This document shows positions 18,890 to 27,761 of a stretch of 64,000 nt of DNA, piece after piece; position 1 is the stretch's first letter, and each line of letters starts with the position of its first letter. The stretch comes from Flavobacterium celericrescens (GTDB taxonomy: Bacteria > Bacteroidota > Bacteroidia > Flavobacteriales > Flavobacteriaceae), in NCBI RefSeq assembly GCF_011392075.1, contig NZ_JAAJBV010000011.1, forward strand, positions 1 through 64,000. Reading direction: 5' to 3'. The position numbers and the translations under genes are program-made. Under the pieces are notes generated by a model. That model saw only the letters and a program-made list of their open reading frames with translations. It did not search any database and was not told the DNA's origin.

Positions 18890-19009
18890 TACGTAGCTAA
18901 ACACTAAATAAAAATAAAATACAATAAGTATAATTAAAGCTATCACACCCGAAACTTTTAATAATAATTTTGTATTACCTGAAAGCTGGTTTTTTAAATT
19001 GTAATTCAT
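18881..19009 (-). CDS. 42-aa single-pass membrane protein next to the LytTR system
   Basis: Reading the minus strand from ATG 19,009 gives MNYNLKNQLSGNTKLLLK, then VSGVIALIILIVFYFYLVFS and YVLI. It has a polar N-terminus followed by one hydrophobic helix at the C-terminus. The layout matches the 45-aa protein at 23,405-23,542 (NKSNLSLL.. LKKIGYLVLIVTILVYFILV), so I regard them as paralogues. Its upstream region carries a 21-bp-phased direct repeat next to a LytTR regulator gene. It may be the target or a sensor partner of that system; this is inference. Confidence 0.6.
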   Translation of the reverse strand: MNYNLKNQLSGNTKLLLKVSGVIALIILIVFYFYLVFSYVLI

Positions 19010-19080
19010 TTTCACTTTTATATATTTATTCTTATTTAACAATATAAAAAGAATGAAAAAAATTTAGTCTAAAAAAATAA

Positions 19081-19110
19081 TGTTATGAAATTACCTCTAG
19101 TTGTTATGAA
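19081..19110 (-). promoter_or_regulatory. Candidate LytTR-regulator operator (TGTTATGAA direct repeat)
   Basis: TGTTATGAA occurs at 19,081-19,089 and again at 19,102-19,110, exactly 21 bases apart. Paired direct repeats about two helical turns apart are the known site format of LytTR response regulators. The site lies between the LytTR gene and the 42-aa membrane protein, about 35 bases upstream of a TATATTG-like minus-strand box (19,046-19,040). Confidence 0.55.
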
Positions 19111-19142
19111 GTAAGTTCTATTTGTGATATTATTTTGGCTAG

Positions 19143-19874
19143 TTAAAGAATATTTAATTTTTTTACTAACTCGTCATGATAATTTTTTGAAATTGGAATT
19201 TTTGTATTTTGAATATAAACACAATTTGTTTCAATTTTAGTTAAAAAATCTAAATTGATAATATATGATTTGTGCGTTCTAAAAAAAGTATCACTTTTTA
19301 AACGCTCTATAAAATTTGATAAAGTTGCTCTAATTAGTTCTTCTTTTTGAGTTGTTTGAATTTCTAAATAGTTACCATCTGATTTTATCCACAATATTTC
19401 ATTTATAATCAACTTTGTATATTTGAATTTATCTTTAATAAAAAGGGCATCTTTAATAACCAAAGCCTCATCAGATTTTGTAGTTTCAACTTCTTTTTTA
19501 TCTTGATTTGCTAATTTGTGTAATGCAATTTCAATTGCTGTAAACAATTGCTCTTCTTTAAAAGGTTTGACTAAATAATTGATGGGGTTTGATTTTTTTG
19601 CACGTTCAAGTGTTGCAGAATCTGAATATGAAGTAGTAAATATAAAAGGAATTCCATAAAACTCATTGATTGTATTTGCTAAATCAATTCCGTCTTTTTT
19701 GCTATTTAAGTTTATATCTAGCAAAATTAAATCAGGCTTATTAACTTTTAAAATAGCAATAGCTTCATCATAATCCATAGCAATTCCCATTACTTCGTAA
19801 CCTTTACGAGTTAACATATTACTTACATCTTCAGCTATAATAAGTTCATCTTCAACAATAACAATTTGTACCAT
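19143..19874 (-). CDS. LytTR-family response regulator
   Basis: The 243-aa protein has an N-terminal receiver (about 1-120; acidic pocket EDE near 8-10, phospho-acceptor Asp in LILLDINLN, Lys in YLVKPF) and a C-terminal LytTR DNA-binding domain (about 145-240; ILWIKSDGNYLEI, FFRTHKSYIINLDFL). It lies 4 bases after the sensor kinase gene on the same strand, so they are co-transcribed. The proposed DNA target is the direct repeat at 19,081-19,110. Confidence 0.92.
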   Translation of the reverse strand: MVQIVIVEDELIIAEDVSNMLTRKGYEVMGIAMDYDEAIAILKVNKPDLILLDINLNSKKDGIDLANTINEFYGIPFIFTTSYSDSATLERAKKSNPINYLVKPFKEEQLFTAIEIALHKLANQDKKEVETTKSDEALVIKDALFIKDKFKYTKLIINEILWIKSDGNYLEIQTTQKEELIRATLSNFIERLKSDTFFRTHKSYIINLDFLTKIETNCVYIQNTKIPISKNYHDELVKKLNIL

Positions 19875-19878
19875 AAAT

Positions 19879-21900
19879 TTATACTTCTAACGATTGAAAC
19901 GCTTTCAAATCTTTAAAAACGACTACACACACTGTTTTACTATTAGTAGTTTCATTTTTAAAACTTCCTCTTAATTGTTTACTTAGAATAGTAACTAATT
20001 TTAATCCTAACGATTTTGATTTAGCAATATCGAAATCCAATGGAAGTTTATTACCATTATTACTAACTTTCAATTCATAGTCTACATCATTTAGTGCTTG
20101 AATTTCAATCCAAATATTTCCTTTTATACTATCTTTAAATGCATGTTTATAGGCATTTGAAACCAATTCATTAACAATTAAACCAAGCGGAATAGCGGTG
20201 TCAAAATCAAATTGTAATCCTTTTGTGTTAATAGCAACTAGTATTTCATCAGAATCGCCTCGGTACATTTTTGATAAATAAGCAGCTAGTTCTTTTAAAT
20301 AATTTTCAACATCAACTTTATTTACATGCTCAGATTGATACAAATTTTGATGAATCAAACTCATTGCTTGAACTCTACTTTGTCCTTCTTGAATGGTTGC
20401 TAAAATTTTTTCATCATCAATATCATGCGATTGCATATTTAATAAACTTGAAATAATTTGTAGGTTATTTTTAACCCGATGATGAATTTCCCTCAATAAT
20501 GTTTCCTTTTCTGTCAAAGAATTTTGAATAACTTCTTTTTGCTTTTCAACAATTCTTTTCTGCTTTTGATGTTGTTTTAAGTTAACATAAATTCCAACAG
20601 CTAGAATACTTACAAAAAACAAACTCAAAGCTATAATAGAAAATAAGATTTTCTGCTTTTTTGCCTCATTAACTTGTTTTTCATCCTTTTGCTTTTGTTC
20701 TAATTGCAGCATTTCTTGTTTTCTTTCGAATTCAAAGTTCATTTGTAATTGATTCATTTTGTTGTTTATTTCGCCATTAAACATAGAATCACTATATTTT
20801 TTATATAACAACTGGTTTTCAAATGCTTTTTTATAATTACCCGATTGGCTATAAATTTTTGCTAAATTTTCATGTCCAAATTTAATTGACTCTAGTTCAC
20901 CTATTTGACTTGAGAATGATAATCCTTTTTCAGTAAGTTCAATTGCTTTTTGATTATTTTTCTTTTGAAAATATACTTTTCCTAATTCTCTATATACATC
21001 TCCTAATCCAGATTTATTCCCAGTTTCAGAATATATTTTTAACGATTTCTCAAAGAATTCAATTGCTTTATCATAATTTTTTAAACTTAAATATGTAGAA
21101 CCTAAACTTCTACAGATAAGAGCATAATTATTGGGGTTGCTATTTTTATCTCTATTAATATAAGAATTTAATAAAATCTTTAAAGCTTTATCATGTTCTC
21201 CTTTATCATTATAAATAAGTGCAATATTAGAATTAATAATATCTTTTAATCTATTTGCTTTTTTTGAATTTTCGTTTTTAATAGTTGCTAATGCTAAATT
21301 GTAATAACTCAATTCTTTATCATAACGGTCTTGTTTTCCATATAGAATAGCAATGTTATTATAAATTCTTGCAATTCTTAATTTATCATTTAATTTTTCA
21401 AATAATTGAAGTGCTGTATTTAAATTTTTTAAAGCTTCTGGAAAATTATTCAAAAACAAATACGATTGCGCTAAATAAAAATGATTATCACCAAGAAAAG
21501 TCTTATTTTTTATAGTCTCTTTTTGAGCTAAAACTTTATTTATATTTTCAATTGCAATTGTAAAATCACCTGTATTATTATTAATTCTACCTATAATAGA
21601 AAACGACATCAAACTTCCATTTTTATAATGAATCTTATTTGATAATGCCAAAGCTTCCATAGCAAATTTTGAAGCTTCGATTGGATTAGATTCTATATAA
21701 GCTTCACTTAACTGATTAAATAAAATAACTTTTGAAGAATCTAATAAAGTGTTCTTTTGATTAGATTTATATTTTTCAATTAACCGCTTTAAACTATCAA
21801 TTTTAGTGCTTTCTTGACAATAACTTATGGAAAAAACTAGAAAAAGTAATCCTATAAAAATATCTTGAAAAGAAAATAATCGTTTATCTTTTTTTGTCAT
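19879..21900 (-). CDS. TPR-containing sensor histidine kinase (HisKA_2 type)
   Basis: The 673-aa protein has an N-terminal hydrophobic signal/anchor segment, about eight tetratricopeptide repeats in the periplasm (about 40-370), a coiled-coil, one membrane helix ([17 protein letters not shown], about 425-442), and a cytosolic HisKA_2 dimerisation domain with the phospho-His in [20 protein letters not shown]. An HATPase_c domain follows ([28 protein letters not shown]). HisKA_2 kinases often pair with LytTR regulators, as here. The signal is unknown; TPRs suggest a protein ligand. Confidence 0.92.
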   Translation of the reverse strand: MTKKDKRLFSFQDIFIGLLFLVFSISYCQESTKIDSLKRLIEKYKSNQKNTLLDSSKVILFNQLSEAYIESNPIEASKFAMEALALSNKIHYKNGSLMSFSIIGRINNNTGDFTIAIENINKVLAQKETIKNKTFLGDNHFYLAQSYLFLNNFPEALKNLNTALQLFEKLNDKLRIARIYNNIAILYGKQDRYDKELSYYNLALATIKNENSKKANRLKDIINSNIALIYNDKGEHDKALKILLNSYINRDKNSNPNNYALICRSLGSTYLSLKNYDKAIEFFEKSLKIYSETGNKSGLGDVYRELGKVYFQKKNNQKAIELTEKGLSFSSQIGELESIKFGHENLAKIYSQSGNYKKAFENQLLYKKYSDSMFNGEINNKMNQLQMNFEFERKQEMLQLEQKQKDEKQVNEAKKQKILFSIIALSLFFVSILAVGIYVNLKQHQKQKRIVEKQKEVIQNSLTEKETLLREIHHRVKNNLQIISSLLNMQSHDIDDEKILATIQEGQSRVQAMSLIHQNLYQSEHVNKVDVENYLKELAAYLSKMYRGDSDEILVAINTKGLQFDFDTAIPLGLIVNELVSNAYKHAFKDSIKGNIWIEIQALNDVDYELKVSNNGNKLPLDFDIAKSKSLGLKLVTILSKQLRGSFKNETTNSKTVCVVVFKDLKAFQSLEV

Positions 21901-21933
21901 CCCAACAGAATTAGAACTATAAATATATAAAAA

Positions 21934-23211
21934 TTAAGTTTTTAACTTTTTCTTCCTTGCGGCTGGAAATAATACATTATTCAAAATTAATCGATATCCA
22001 GGAGAATTAGGGTGCAAATCTAAAACAGTTGGTGCATCACCTACTCTATGTTGATAATCTTCTGGGTCATGACCTCCATAAAAAGTAAACATTCCTTTTC
22101 CTTTTGTACCATGAATATAACGAGCTTCTTCATTGATTTTACATTCTCCCATAATCAGCACATTAGATTTAATTTTATCCGCAGAAAAAGCAGTGGTTTG
22201 TCCCATAAAACCCTTTATTAATTGTGTATGATTTTGGCATAACATTGTTGGAATTGGATCCCATTTTGCAGAATATTCCATTAACGTAAAATAATCCTTA
22301 TCCATTATAAATGAACCCTTTCCATGTTCTTCGGTAGTATCAATATCAGAAAATTCATAAACAATTGGTTGACGTTCTAGCTTATAATCTTTAAACGCAA
22401 AAGTATTTGAATAATCAATTTGAGATTGATAATTTGCATCAGAATCATCACCATCAAACATAGGTTCACAAATATCGACACCTTCTGCAGAAAGAGCAAT
22501 ATCAAAACTATCTGTTGCTGAACACATCGCAAACATAAATCCTCCTCCGATGACAAAATCTCTTATTTTTTTTGCAACCGCTAGCTTTTCTTCAGAAACT
22601 TTATCGTAACCTAACTTTTTTGCTAAAGCTTCTGCATCTGCCTTTTGTTGAATATACCATGGGGCATTTCTATAATTTCCAAAAAATTTTCCATATTGCC
22701 CCGTAAAATCTTCATGATGTAAATGCAACCAATCATATAATAATAATTGATCTGATAATACTTCCTCATCATAAATTTCTGTGTATGGAATTTCGGCATA
22801 AGTTAAAACCATAGTGACAGCATCATCCCAGGGTTGTTTACCTTTTGGTGTGTACACTGCTATTTTAGGTGCTTTTTCTAAAACAACAGTTTCCATATTT
22901 TGTGAAGGCGAGCTAATTTCTTCTAAAATTGTATTTGTTGTTGCATCTGAAAGTATTTCAAATGTTACCCCTCGAATTTGGCATTCTTTCCTAATTTCGG
23001 GAGCATCTGGTAATAAAAATGAACCTCCCCTATAATTTAACAACCAACTTACTTTATAACTTTTGTCTAAGGCCCAATAGGTAATGCCATATGCTTTCAG
23101 ATGATTTTGCTGACCTTCGGCCTCCATTGGAATTAATACAAAAGCTGCTTTACTCGACAAAGATGTCAATAAAATCAAGGCAATAAAGAAAAATTTATGT
23201 AACGCTTTCAT
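21934..23211 (-). CDS. Conserved exported protein of Bacteroidota (often labelled asparagine synthetase B)
   Basis: The 425-aa protein has a signal peptide (MKALHKFFFIALILLTSLSSKAA) followed by a conserved domain. APKIAVYTPKGKQPWDDAV and GGGFMFAMCSATDSFDIAL resemble the strand and nucleophile-elbow layout of class I glutamine-amidotransferase-like folds, with Cys in the elbow. I recall near relatives being called asparagine synthetase B. I see no N-terminal catalytic Cys and no ATP-pyrophosphatase domain, and the protein is exported, so that name is not supported. Its role is unknown. Confidence 0.6.
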   Translation of the reverse strand: MKALHKFFFIALILLTSLSSKAAFVLIPMEAEGQQNHLKAYGITYWALDKSYKVSWLLNYRGGSFLLPDAPEIRKECQIRGVTFEILSDATTNTILEEISSPSQNMETVVLEKAPKIAVYTPKGKQPWDDAVTMVLTYAEIPYTEIYDEEVLSDQLLLYDWLHLHHEDFTGQYGKFFGNYRNAPWYIQQKADAEALAKKLGYDKVSEEKLAVAKKIRDFVIGGGFMFAMCSATDSFDIALSAEGVDICEPMFDGDDSDANYQSQIDYSNTFAFKDYKLERQPIVYEFSDIDTTEEHGKGSFIMDKDYFTLMEYSAKWDPIPTMLCQNHTQLIKGFMGQTTAFSADKIKSNVLIMGECKINEEARYIHGTKGKGMFTFYGGHDPEDYQHRVGDAPTVLDLHPNSPGYRLILNNVLFPAARKKKLKT

Positions 23212-23282
23212 TCGCTGGAATTAAAAATTGGTCTAATTTATAACTTTTATAACAAATACTTTTCATTGAAATGTTAAAATGG

Positions 23283-23348
23283 TACCCCCGTAAAAATACC
23301 TGGTTACCCCCGTAAAAATACCTATTTTGAAAAACAGGTATTTTTACT
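23283..23348 (+). promoter_or_regulatory. Tandem TACCCCCGTAAAAATACCT repeat plus inverted half-copy upstream of a small gene
   Basis: The 19-base unit TACCCCCGTAAAAATACCT occurs at 23,283 and 23,305, 22 bases apart. The second copy's GTAAAAATACCT is repeated in inverted form at 23,337-23,348. The group ends about 25 bases before the -7 box TAGTTTTG (23,373-23,380). The placement suggests an activator site. The NarL-type regulator at 23,564 is a candidate binder; this is inference. Confidence 0.6.
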
Positions 23349-23404
23349 CTTACACAGAAAAAAAAAATGATTTAGTTTTGACATGTATCAAAAATCAAAT
23401 AAAG

Positions 23405-23542
23405 ATGAGCACAAATAAAAGTAATTTATCCCTATTAAATTCGAAAGAAATGAAAGTTTTAAAAAAAATCGGATACTTAGTACTTATTGTTACAATACTA
23501 GTTTATTTTATTTTAGTATTTCAATTTTGTAGAAGCTACTAA
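23405..23542 (+). CDS. 45-aa single-pass membrane protein next to the NarL-type system
   Basis: MSTNKSNLSLLNSKEMKVLK, then KIGYLVLIVTILVYFILVFQ and FCRSY: a short polar head and one C-terminal hydrophobic helix. The start is ATG 23,405 because the -7 box TAGTTTTG (23,373-23,380) excludes earlier codons. Layout and length match the 42-aa protein at 18,881-19,009. It is convergent with the response regulator gene. Function unknown; membership in a regulon controlled by the repeat at 23,283-23,348 is likely. Confidence 0.6.
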   Translation: MSTNKSNLSLLNSKEMKVLKKIGYLVLIVTILVYFILVFQFCRSY

Positions 23543-23563
23543 TTTCTTTAAAAATCTATTACC

Positions 23564-24253
23564 TTAGGATTCAATTTGATTATTTGAATCATCTAATGAT
23601 ATGATTTTATTTTGGATAGCAAAAATGACTAATCCAGCCATATTTTTAGAATTAGTTTTTTGCAAAAGACTATTTCTGTGACCATCTACGGTTCTTGTGC
23701 TCACATTCATCATATCTGCAATTTCGGTAGAACTATGTTGTTTGCAAATTAATTCTAATACTTCCTTTTCTCTTAAGGTTAGAAAATCTTCATCTAAAAG
23801 TGTTCTTGAAGTATTTTTAGATAAAATATCTTGATGAATTACTTCCATCACTGTTTCATTATAATAAAAGCCCTTTTCTGCGACTTCGTTAATCGTTTTA
23901 AGCATATCTTTTGGAGATGAACTTTTAACTAGATACGAAGCAGCACCTACATCAATCATATTGGCTATAAATGATTTAGTATTATAACTAGTAAGCGCTA
24001 TTATTCTTATTTGAGGAAAATCTTTGTGAATAATTTTTGTAGCCTCTACTCCATTTAATAAAGGCATTTTTAAATCCATTAAAATAATATCGGGAAGTAT
24101 GTCAGTAGTTTTTAGTTTTTCAACCAAATCACTTCCATTTGAAGCTTCAAAAAGAATTTCAATATTTTCTTCTCTTTGCAATAAAAAAACAATTCCTTTT
24201 CGGAATAATTCTTCATCATCTGCTAAAAAAATCTTTATTTTACCTTCCATCAT
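23564..24253 (-). CDS. NarL/LuxR-family response regulator
   Basis: The 229-aa protein has a receiver domain (acidic pair DDE near 11-13, phospho-acceptor Asp in IILMDLKMPLLNG, Lys in YLVKSSSP) and a C-terminal LuxR helix-turn-helix (LREKEVLELICKQHSSTEIADMMNVSTRTVDGHRNSLLQK). It overlaps the kinase gene by 4 bases (start/stop coupling). It probably binds DNA as a dimer; the tandem repeat about 220 bases beyond its 3' end is a plausible target. Confidence 0.92.
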   Translation of the reverse strand: MMEGKIKIFLADDEELFRKGIVFLLQREENIEILFEASNGSDLVEKLKTTDILPDIILMDLKMPLLNGVEATKIIHKDFPQIRIIALTSYNTKSFIANMIDVGAASYLVKSSSPKDMLKTINEVAEKGFYYNETVMEVIHQDILSKNTSRTLLDEDFLTLREKEVLELICKQHSSTEIADMMNVSTRTVDGHRNSLLQKTNSKNMAGLVIFAIQNKIISLDDSNNQIES

Positions 24254-25044
24254 ACAAAATTAAATACAATTTTAACACCTTCATTTGGTTTGGAAGTGAT
24301 CGTATATTTTCCACCTAGAAAACTAATTCTACTTTCTATATTTCTCATTCCCAAGCCTTTTCTATTATCTTCATCTAAATAGTCAAAACCCACACCATTA
24401 TCAATATATGTGCACATATTTTGATGCTCTAAAGTAGTAAATTCAATTGAAATTAAAGAAGCTTTTCCATGTTTAACAGAATTATTTAACAACTCTTGCA
24501 AAATTCTAAAAATATGCAAGTTTCTATCAATATCTGCATCATTAAAAAGAATAGAATTTTTATAATTTACTTTAGTCGCTTTTGTACTATTATACTCTTC
24601 AACCAATTCTTCGATACCTGCGCTTAAACCAAATTTTTCTAATACAGGTGGTAATAAATCATGAGCAATTCTTCTAGAATTTTCAAGTGCTTTTTGTGTC
24701 AAATCAATGATGTTATTGGTAATTTCAGTTTGTTCTGCTTCGCTTAAATTTGGAGTTTTTAAAAGATAACTATTCAAGGAAACAACATTTAGCTTTGAAC
24801 TTATATCATCATGCAAATCTTGCGCAATACGCTGACGTTCATTTTCTTGCGTAATTAATATCGAATTCAATAATGCTCTTTGGTAATCAATTTCCAAATT
24901 TTTCTTTTCTATTTCTTGCTTGACAATTTTTTTTCTTGAAAAATAGAAGAATAAAATTAAAACCAAAAACATAGATAAAAAAGCCAGTAATATAAAAAAA
25001 ACGGCTTTAATTAATTCGGTATTTTCTAAACTAATTGAGTTCAT
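24250..25044 (-). CDS. NarX-like sensor histidine kinase (HisKA_3)
   Basis: The 264-aa protein has one N-terminal membrane helix ([22 protein letters not shown], about 10-31), a coiled segment, a HisKA_3 domain with the phospho-His in QRIAQDLHDDISSKLN, and HATPase_c (LQELLNNSVKHGKA, GVGFDYLDEDNRKGLGMRNIESR). There is no obvious sensor domain, so input probably comes from another protein. It overlaps the membrane-protein gene upstream by 14 bases and the regulator downstream by 4. Confidence 0.9.
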   Translation of the reverse strand: MNSISLENTELIKAVFFILLAFLSMFLVLILFFYFSRKKIVKQEIEKKNLEIDYQRALLNSILITQENERQRIAQDLHDDISSKLNVVSLNSYLLKTPNLSEAEQTEITNNIIDLTQKALENSRRIAHDLLPPVLEKFGLSAGIEELVEEYNSTKATKVNYKNSILFNDADIDRNLHIFRILQELLNNSVKHGKASLISIEFTTLEHQNMCTYIDNGVGFDYLDEDNRKGLGMRNIESRISFLGGKYTITSKPNEGVKIVFNFV

Positions 25045-25663
25045 GCTTATTAAAATAAATTACTTTCCATTGTATAAAGAAAAAACCAAATTTGATGAAT
25101 TGTAAAATAATATTTATATTAATTAAAAAATTATCAAACGATTTTATTTTAAATACATTTTTTAATTCAAATAATAAAAAAATAAATGTACTACAAAATA
25201 AATACAACAAAATTCCAATATTTGCATAATGAAATTCTTTCTTCTCATTTAGATTATTATACAAGTGCATTGTCCCATAAATAATTATTGGCATTGTAGC
25301 TAAATATGTTTCTAACAAGCTATATTCAAAAAACATTTTTGGGTTAAACACATACCTTGAAAGTAAAAAAATAGGTAATACAATAATTAAAGAATAAACT
25401 ATATAGAGTTGCTGTTTAGTTTTTAATAGTGTTGCATAAAAATAACTTAATATTACAAACTGAAACAAATCATAAAAATGAGATGTAAAAATATTATATA
25501 TACCAAACCATTTCCATAGTTTAGAAGAAATAAAATCTATAAATAAAACTCCTAATAAATAAAACGAAAAAATTTTATAGGTTTTTCCTTGCTTAGAAAA
25601 ACCTATAAAATAAAGCAAACATAAGATTGCTGAAGTTAAATATAGATATTTTGAATCAAACAA
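25031..25663 (-). CDS. Six- to seven-helix membrane protein coupled to the NarX-like kinase
   Basis: The 210-aa protein consists of about six or seven hydrophobic segments (YLYLTSAILCLLYFIGF, IFSFYLLGVLFIDFI, FVILSYFYATLL, YSLIIVLPIFLLSRYVF, IGILLYLFCSTFIFLLF, ILQFIKFGFFFIQW) joined by short loops. I do not recognise the family. It overlaps the sensor kinase by 14 bases, and the kinase itself has almost no sensing region, so this protein is a good candidate for the sensory partner (inference). Confidence 0.7.
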   Translation of the reverse strand: MFDSKYLYLTSAILCLLYFIGFSKQGKTYKIFSFYLLGVLFIDFISSKLWKWFGIYNIFTSHFYDLFQFVILSYFYATLLKTKQQLYIVYSLIIVLPIFLLSRYVFNPKMFFEYSLLETYLATMPIIIYGTMHLYNNLNEKKEFHYANIGILLYLFCSTFIFLLFELKNVFKIKSFDNFLININIILQFIKFGFFFIQWKVIYFNKHELN

Positions 25664-25666
25664 AAT

Positions 25667-25975
25667 TTACGGATTAAATAGCGGGCTATTTGTATCACAG
25701 CATGATGGACATGGCTGAGTTTGATCATAAATTAAATGTGTTGCATCAATTAAATCGTTTCCAGATGCATCAACTCCTACAAACATTAATTTTTGAGTTC
25801 CAGTGCCATCAACTCCCATGTAGGCTCTAACATTAACTACACCAGCTGTTCCTAATAATTCTGTTAATGCTTCACCTTGAATTAAATGACCTTTAGCTAA
25901 TGCTTTTGGTGGATTGTTTCTCCATGACTTCGCCCAAGTTTTTGCTTCGTCAAGTGTAATCGTAAAATCTGACAT
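25667..25975 (-). CDS. Small conserved protein ending in PCPSCCDTNSPLF
   Basis: The 102-aa protein begins MSDFTITLDEAKTWAKSWRN, has a beta-rich middle (VNVRAYMGVDGTGTQKLMFVGVDASGNDL) and a conserved-looking tail YDQTQPCPSCCDTNSPLF with three Cys. There is no signal peptide. I recall similar flavobacterial proteins beside two-component genes but know no function. It starts the probable four-gene operon (small protein, membrane protein, kinase, regulator). The Cys tail could be a metal or redox site. Confidence 0.65.
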   Translation of the reverse strand: MSDFTITLDEAKTWAKSWRNNPPKALAKGHLIQGEALTELLGTAGVVNVRAYMGVDGTGTQKLMFVGVDASGNDLIDATHLIYDQTQPCPSCCDTNSPLFNP

Positions 25976-26034
25976 AATTTGTTCTTTTAGAGGTTATACA
26001 AATAAATGTAAGAAAAATATCAATTTAACAAAAA

Positions 26035-26058
26035 AAAACAGACCAAAATGTCTGTTTT
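26035..26058 (-). terminator. dnaB terminator
   Basis: On the minus strand AAAACAGAC and GTCTGTTTT pair around a six-base loop and are followed by a T run, 14 bases after the dnaB stop. Confidence 0.85.
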
Positions 26059-26071
26059 ATCGATGAATGAA

Positions 26072-27619
26072 TTAAAATGGTACGTCAGAATCGTCATCTA
26101 TTGTATTCATGGTACTTCCAAACGCTTCATTTGGAGTTGGCAAATTTGGTGTAATAAATGGATTACTATCATCTAAATTCATTTTTGATGGCAATGAATC
26201 AAACGGAGAACTAAAATCATCTAAGTTTTCAAATTTACCTAAATTGCCCACAAATTTTAATCGGATATTATCTAAACCTCCATTACGGTGTTTAGCGACT
26301 ATAAATTCCGCTTGTCCTTGAGTTGGAGAGCGTTCTTCATCATCCCACTCATCAATTTTATAATATTCTGGACGATAAATAAATGACACGATATCGGCAT
26401 CTTGCTCAATAGCACCAGATTCCCTTAAATCAGAAAGTAGTGGTCGTTTGCTTGAACCACGAGTCTCAACAGCACGTGATAACTGAGAAAGTGCAATAAC
26501 TGGCACATTTAATTCTTTTGCTAATGCTTTTAAATTTCTTGAAATTGTTGAAATTTCTTGTTCGCGATTTCCTCCTCCTTTTCCATTTCCTCCTGCTGTC
26601 ATCAATTGAAGGTAGTCAATCACTATCATTTTAATTCCATATTGAGATGAAAGCCTTCTAGCTTTTGCGCGTAAATCAAAAATTGATAATGATGGTGTAT
26701 CATCGATATACAATGGCGCTTTTTCTAAATCTTTAACTTTGATAGATAGTTGCTCCCATTCATGTTTTTCGAGTTTTCCTGTTCTTAATTTTTCAGAAGA
26801 AAGTCCAGTTTCTGAAGAAATTAAACGAGTAATTAATTGAACAGATGACATTTCTAATGAAAACAAGGCCACAGGTGCACCAAAATCAATAGCCATATTA
26901 CGGGCCATTGACAAAACAAAAGCTGTTTTACCCATACCAGGACGCGCAGCAATAATAATCAAATCAGAAGGTTGCCAACCAGAAGTCAATTTATCTAAAT
27001 TATGAAATCCTGTAGCAATTCCGCTTAATCCTTCTTTTCCAGCAATTTCTTCAATTCGTTTTTTAGCTTGAATAACTAAACTTTGGGCAGTTTCAGAACT
27101 TCGTTTTATATTCCCTTGTGTAACTTCATACAATTTTGATTCAGCTTTGTCTAGTAAATCAAATACGTCTGTAGATTCATCATAAGATTCTTCAATAATT
27201 TCGCTGGAAATTTTTATCAAACTACGTTGAATAAATTTTTGAAGAATAATACGTGAATGAAATTCAATATGTGCAGATGATGAGATCTTTTGAGTAAGCT
27301 GTATTAAATAAAAATCGCCACCAGATAATTCTAATTTTCCGTTTTTCTTTAATTGAGCAGAAACAGTTAATAAATCTATAGGTTGTGTTTCATTGAATAA
27401 CTGAACAATAGCTTCAAATATATGCTTGTGAGCATCTTTATAAAAAGCATCAGGTTGTAAAATATCAATTACTTCATCAACACCTTTTTTATCTATCATC
27501 ATAGCTCCAAGTACTGCTTCTTCAAGGTCTAAGGCTTGAGGAGGTAGTTTTCCTTTTTCTAAATTAATGATGGTAGTTTTATCTACTTTAATAGGGTTTA
27601 TATTTCTGATATTTTCCAT
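26072..27619 (-). CDS. dnaB: Replicative DNA helicase DnaB
   Basis: Hexameric 5'-3' helicase of the replication fork. The 515-aa chain has the N-terminal collar (LPPQALDLEEAVLGAMMIDKKGVDEV), Walker A AARPGMGKTAF, ALFSLEMS, Walker B IKMIVIDYLQLM, and SDLRESGAIEQDADIVSFIYR. There is no intein. The C-terminal tail is acidic and ends DDDSDVPF, like partner-binding tails of SSB-type proteins. Single gene with its own terminator. Confidence 0.97.
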   Translation of the reverse strand: MENIRNINPIKVDKTTIINLEKGKLPPQALDLEEAVLGAMMIDKKGVDEVIDILQPDAFYKDAHKHIFEAIVQLFNETQPIDLLTVSAQLKKNGKLELSGGDFYLIQLTQKISSSAHIEFHSRIILQKFIQRSLIKISSEIIEESYDESTDVFDLLDKAESKLYEVTQGNIKRSSETAQSLVIQAKKRIEEIAGKEGLSGIATGFHNLDKLTSGWQPSDLIIIAARPGMGKTAFVLSMARNMAIDFGAPVALFSLEMSSVQLITRLISSETGLSSEKLRTGKLEKHEWEQLSIKVKDLEKAPLYIDDTPSLSIFDLRAKARRLSSQYGIKMIVIDYLQLMTAGGNGKGGGNREQEISTISRNLKALAKELNVPVIALSQLSRAVETRGSSKRPLLSDLRESGAIEQDADIVSFIYRPEYYKIDEWDDEERSPTQGQAEFIVAKHRNGGLDNIRLKFVGNLGKFENLDDFSSPFDSLPSKMNLDDSNPFITPNLPTPNEAFGSTMNTIDDDSDVPF

Positions 27620-27711
27620 ATTGCGAAGTTAACCAATTTTTACAAAAAAAATTGTTGAGTTCTTAATACCCAACTGTTGATAACTTAATTTTATTGTTAA
27701 TAAGCCAAAAA

Positions 27712-27739
27712 AAATCCGAAACTAATTCGCTCCGGATTT
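27712..27739 (-). terminator. accA terminator
   Basis: AAATCCG (27,712-27,718) and CGGATTT (27,733-27,739) are complementary. Read on the minus strand, the hairpin is followed by eight T residues, shortly after accA. Confidence 0.8.
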
Positions 27740-27761
27740 AATATAATTATGTAGAACAAGG

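Noticed and set aside
27672..27688. DnaA box and origin near dnaB (TTATCAACA)
   Set aside because: Single site with a mismatch, no cluster, no dnaA or dnaN nearby.
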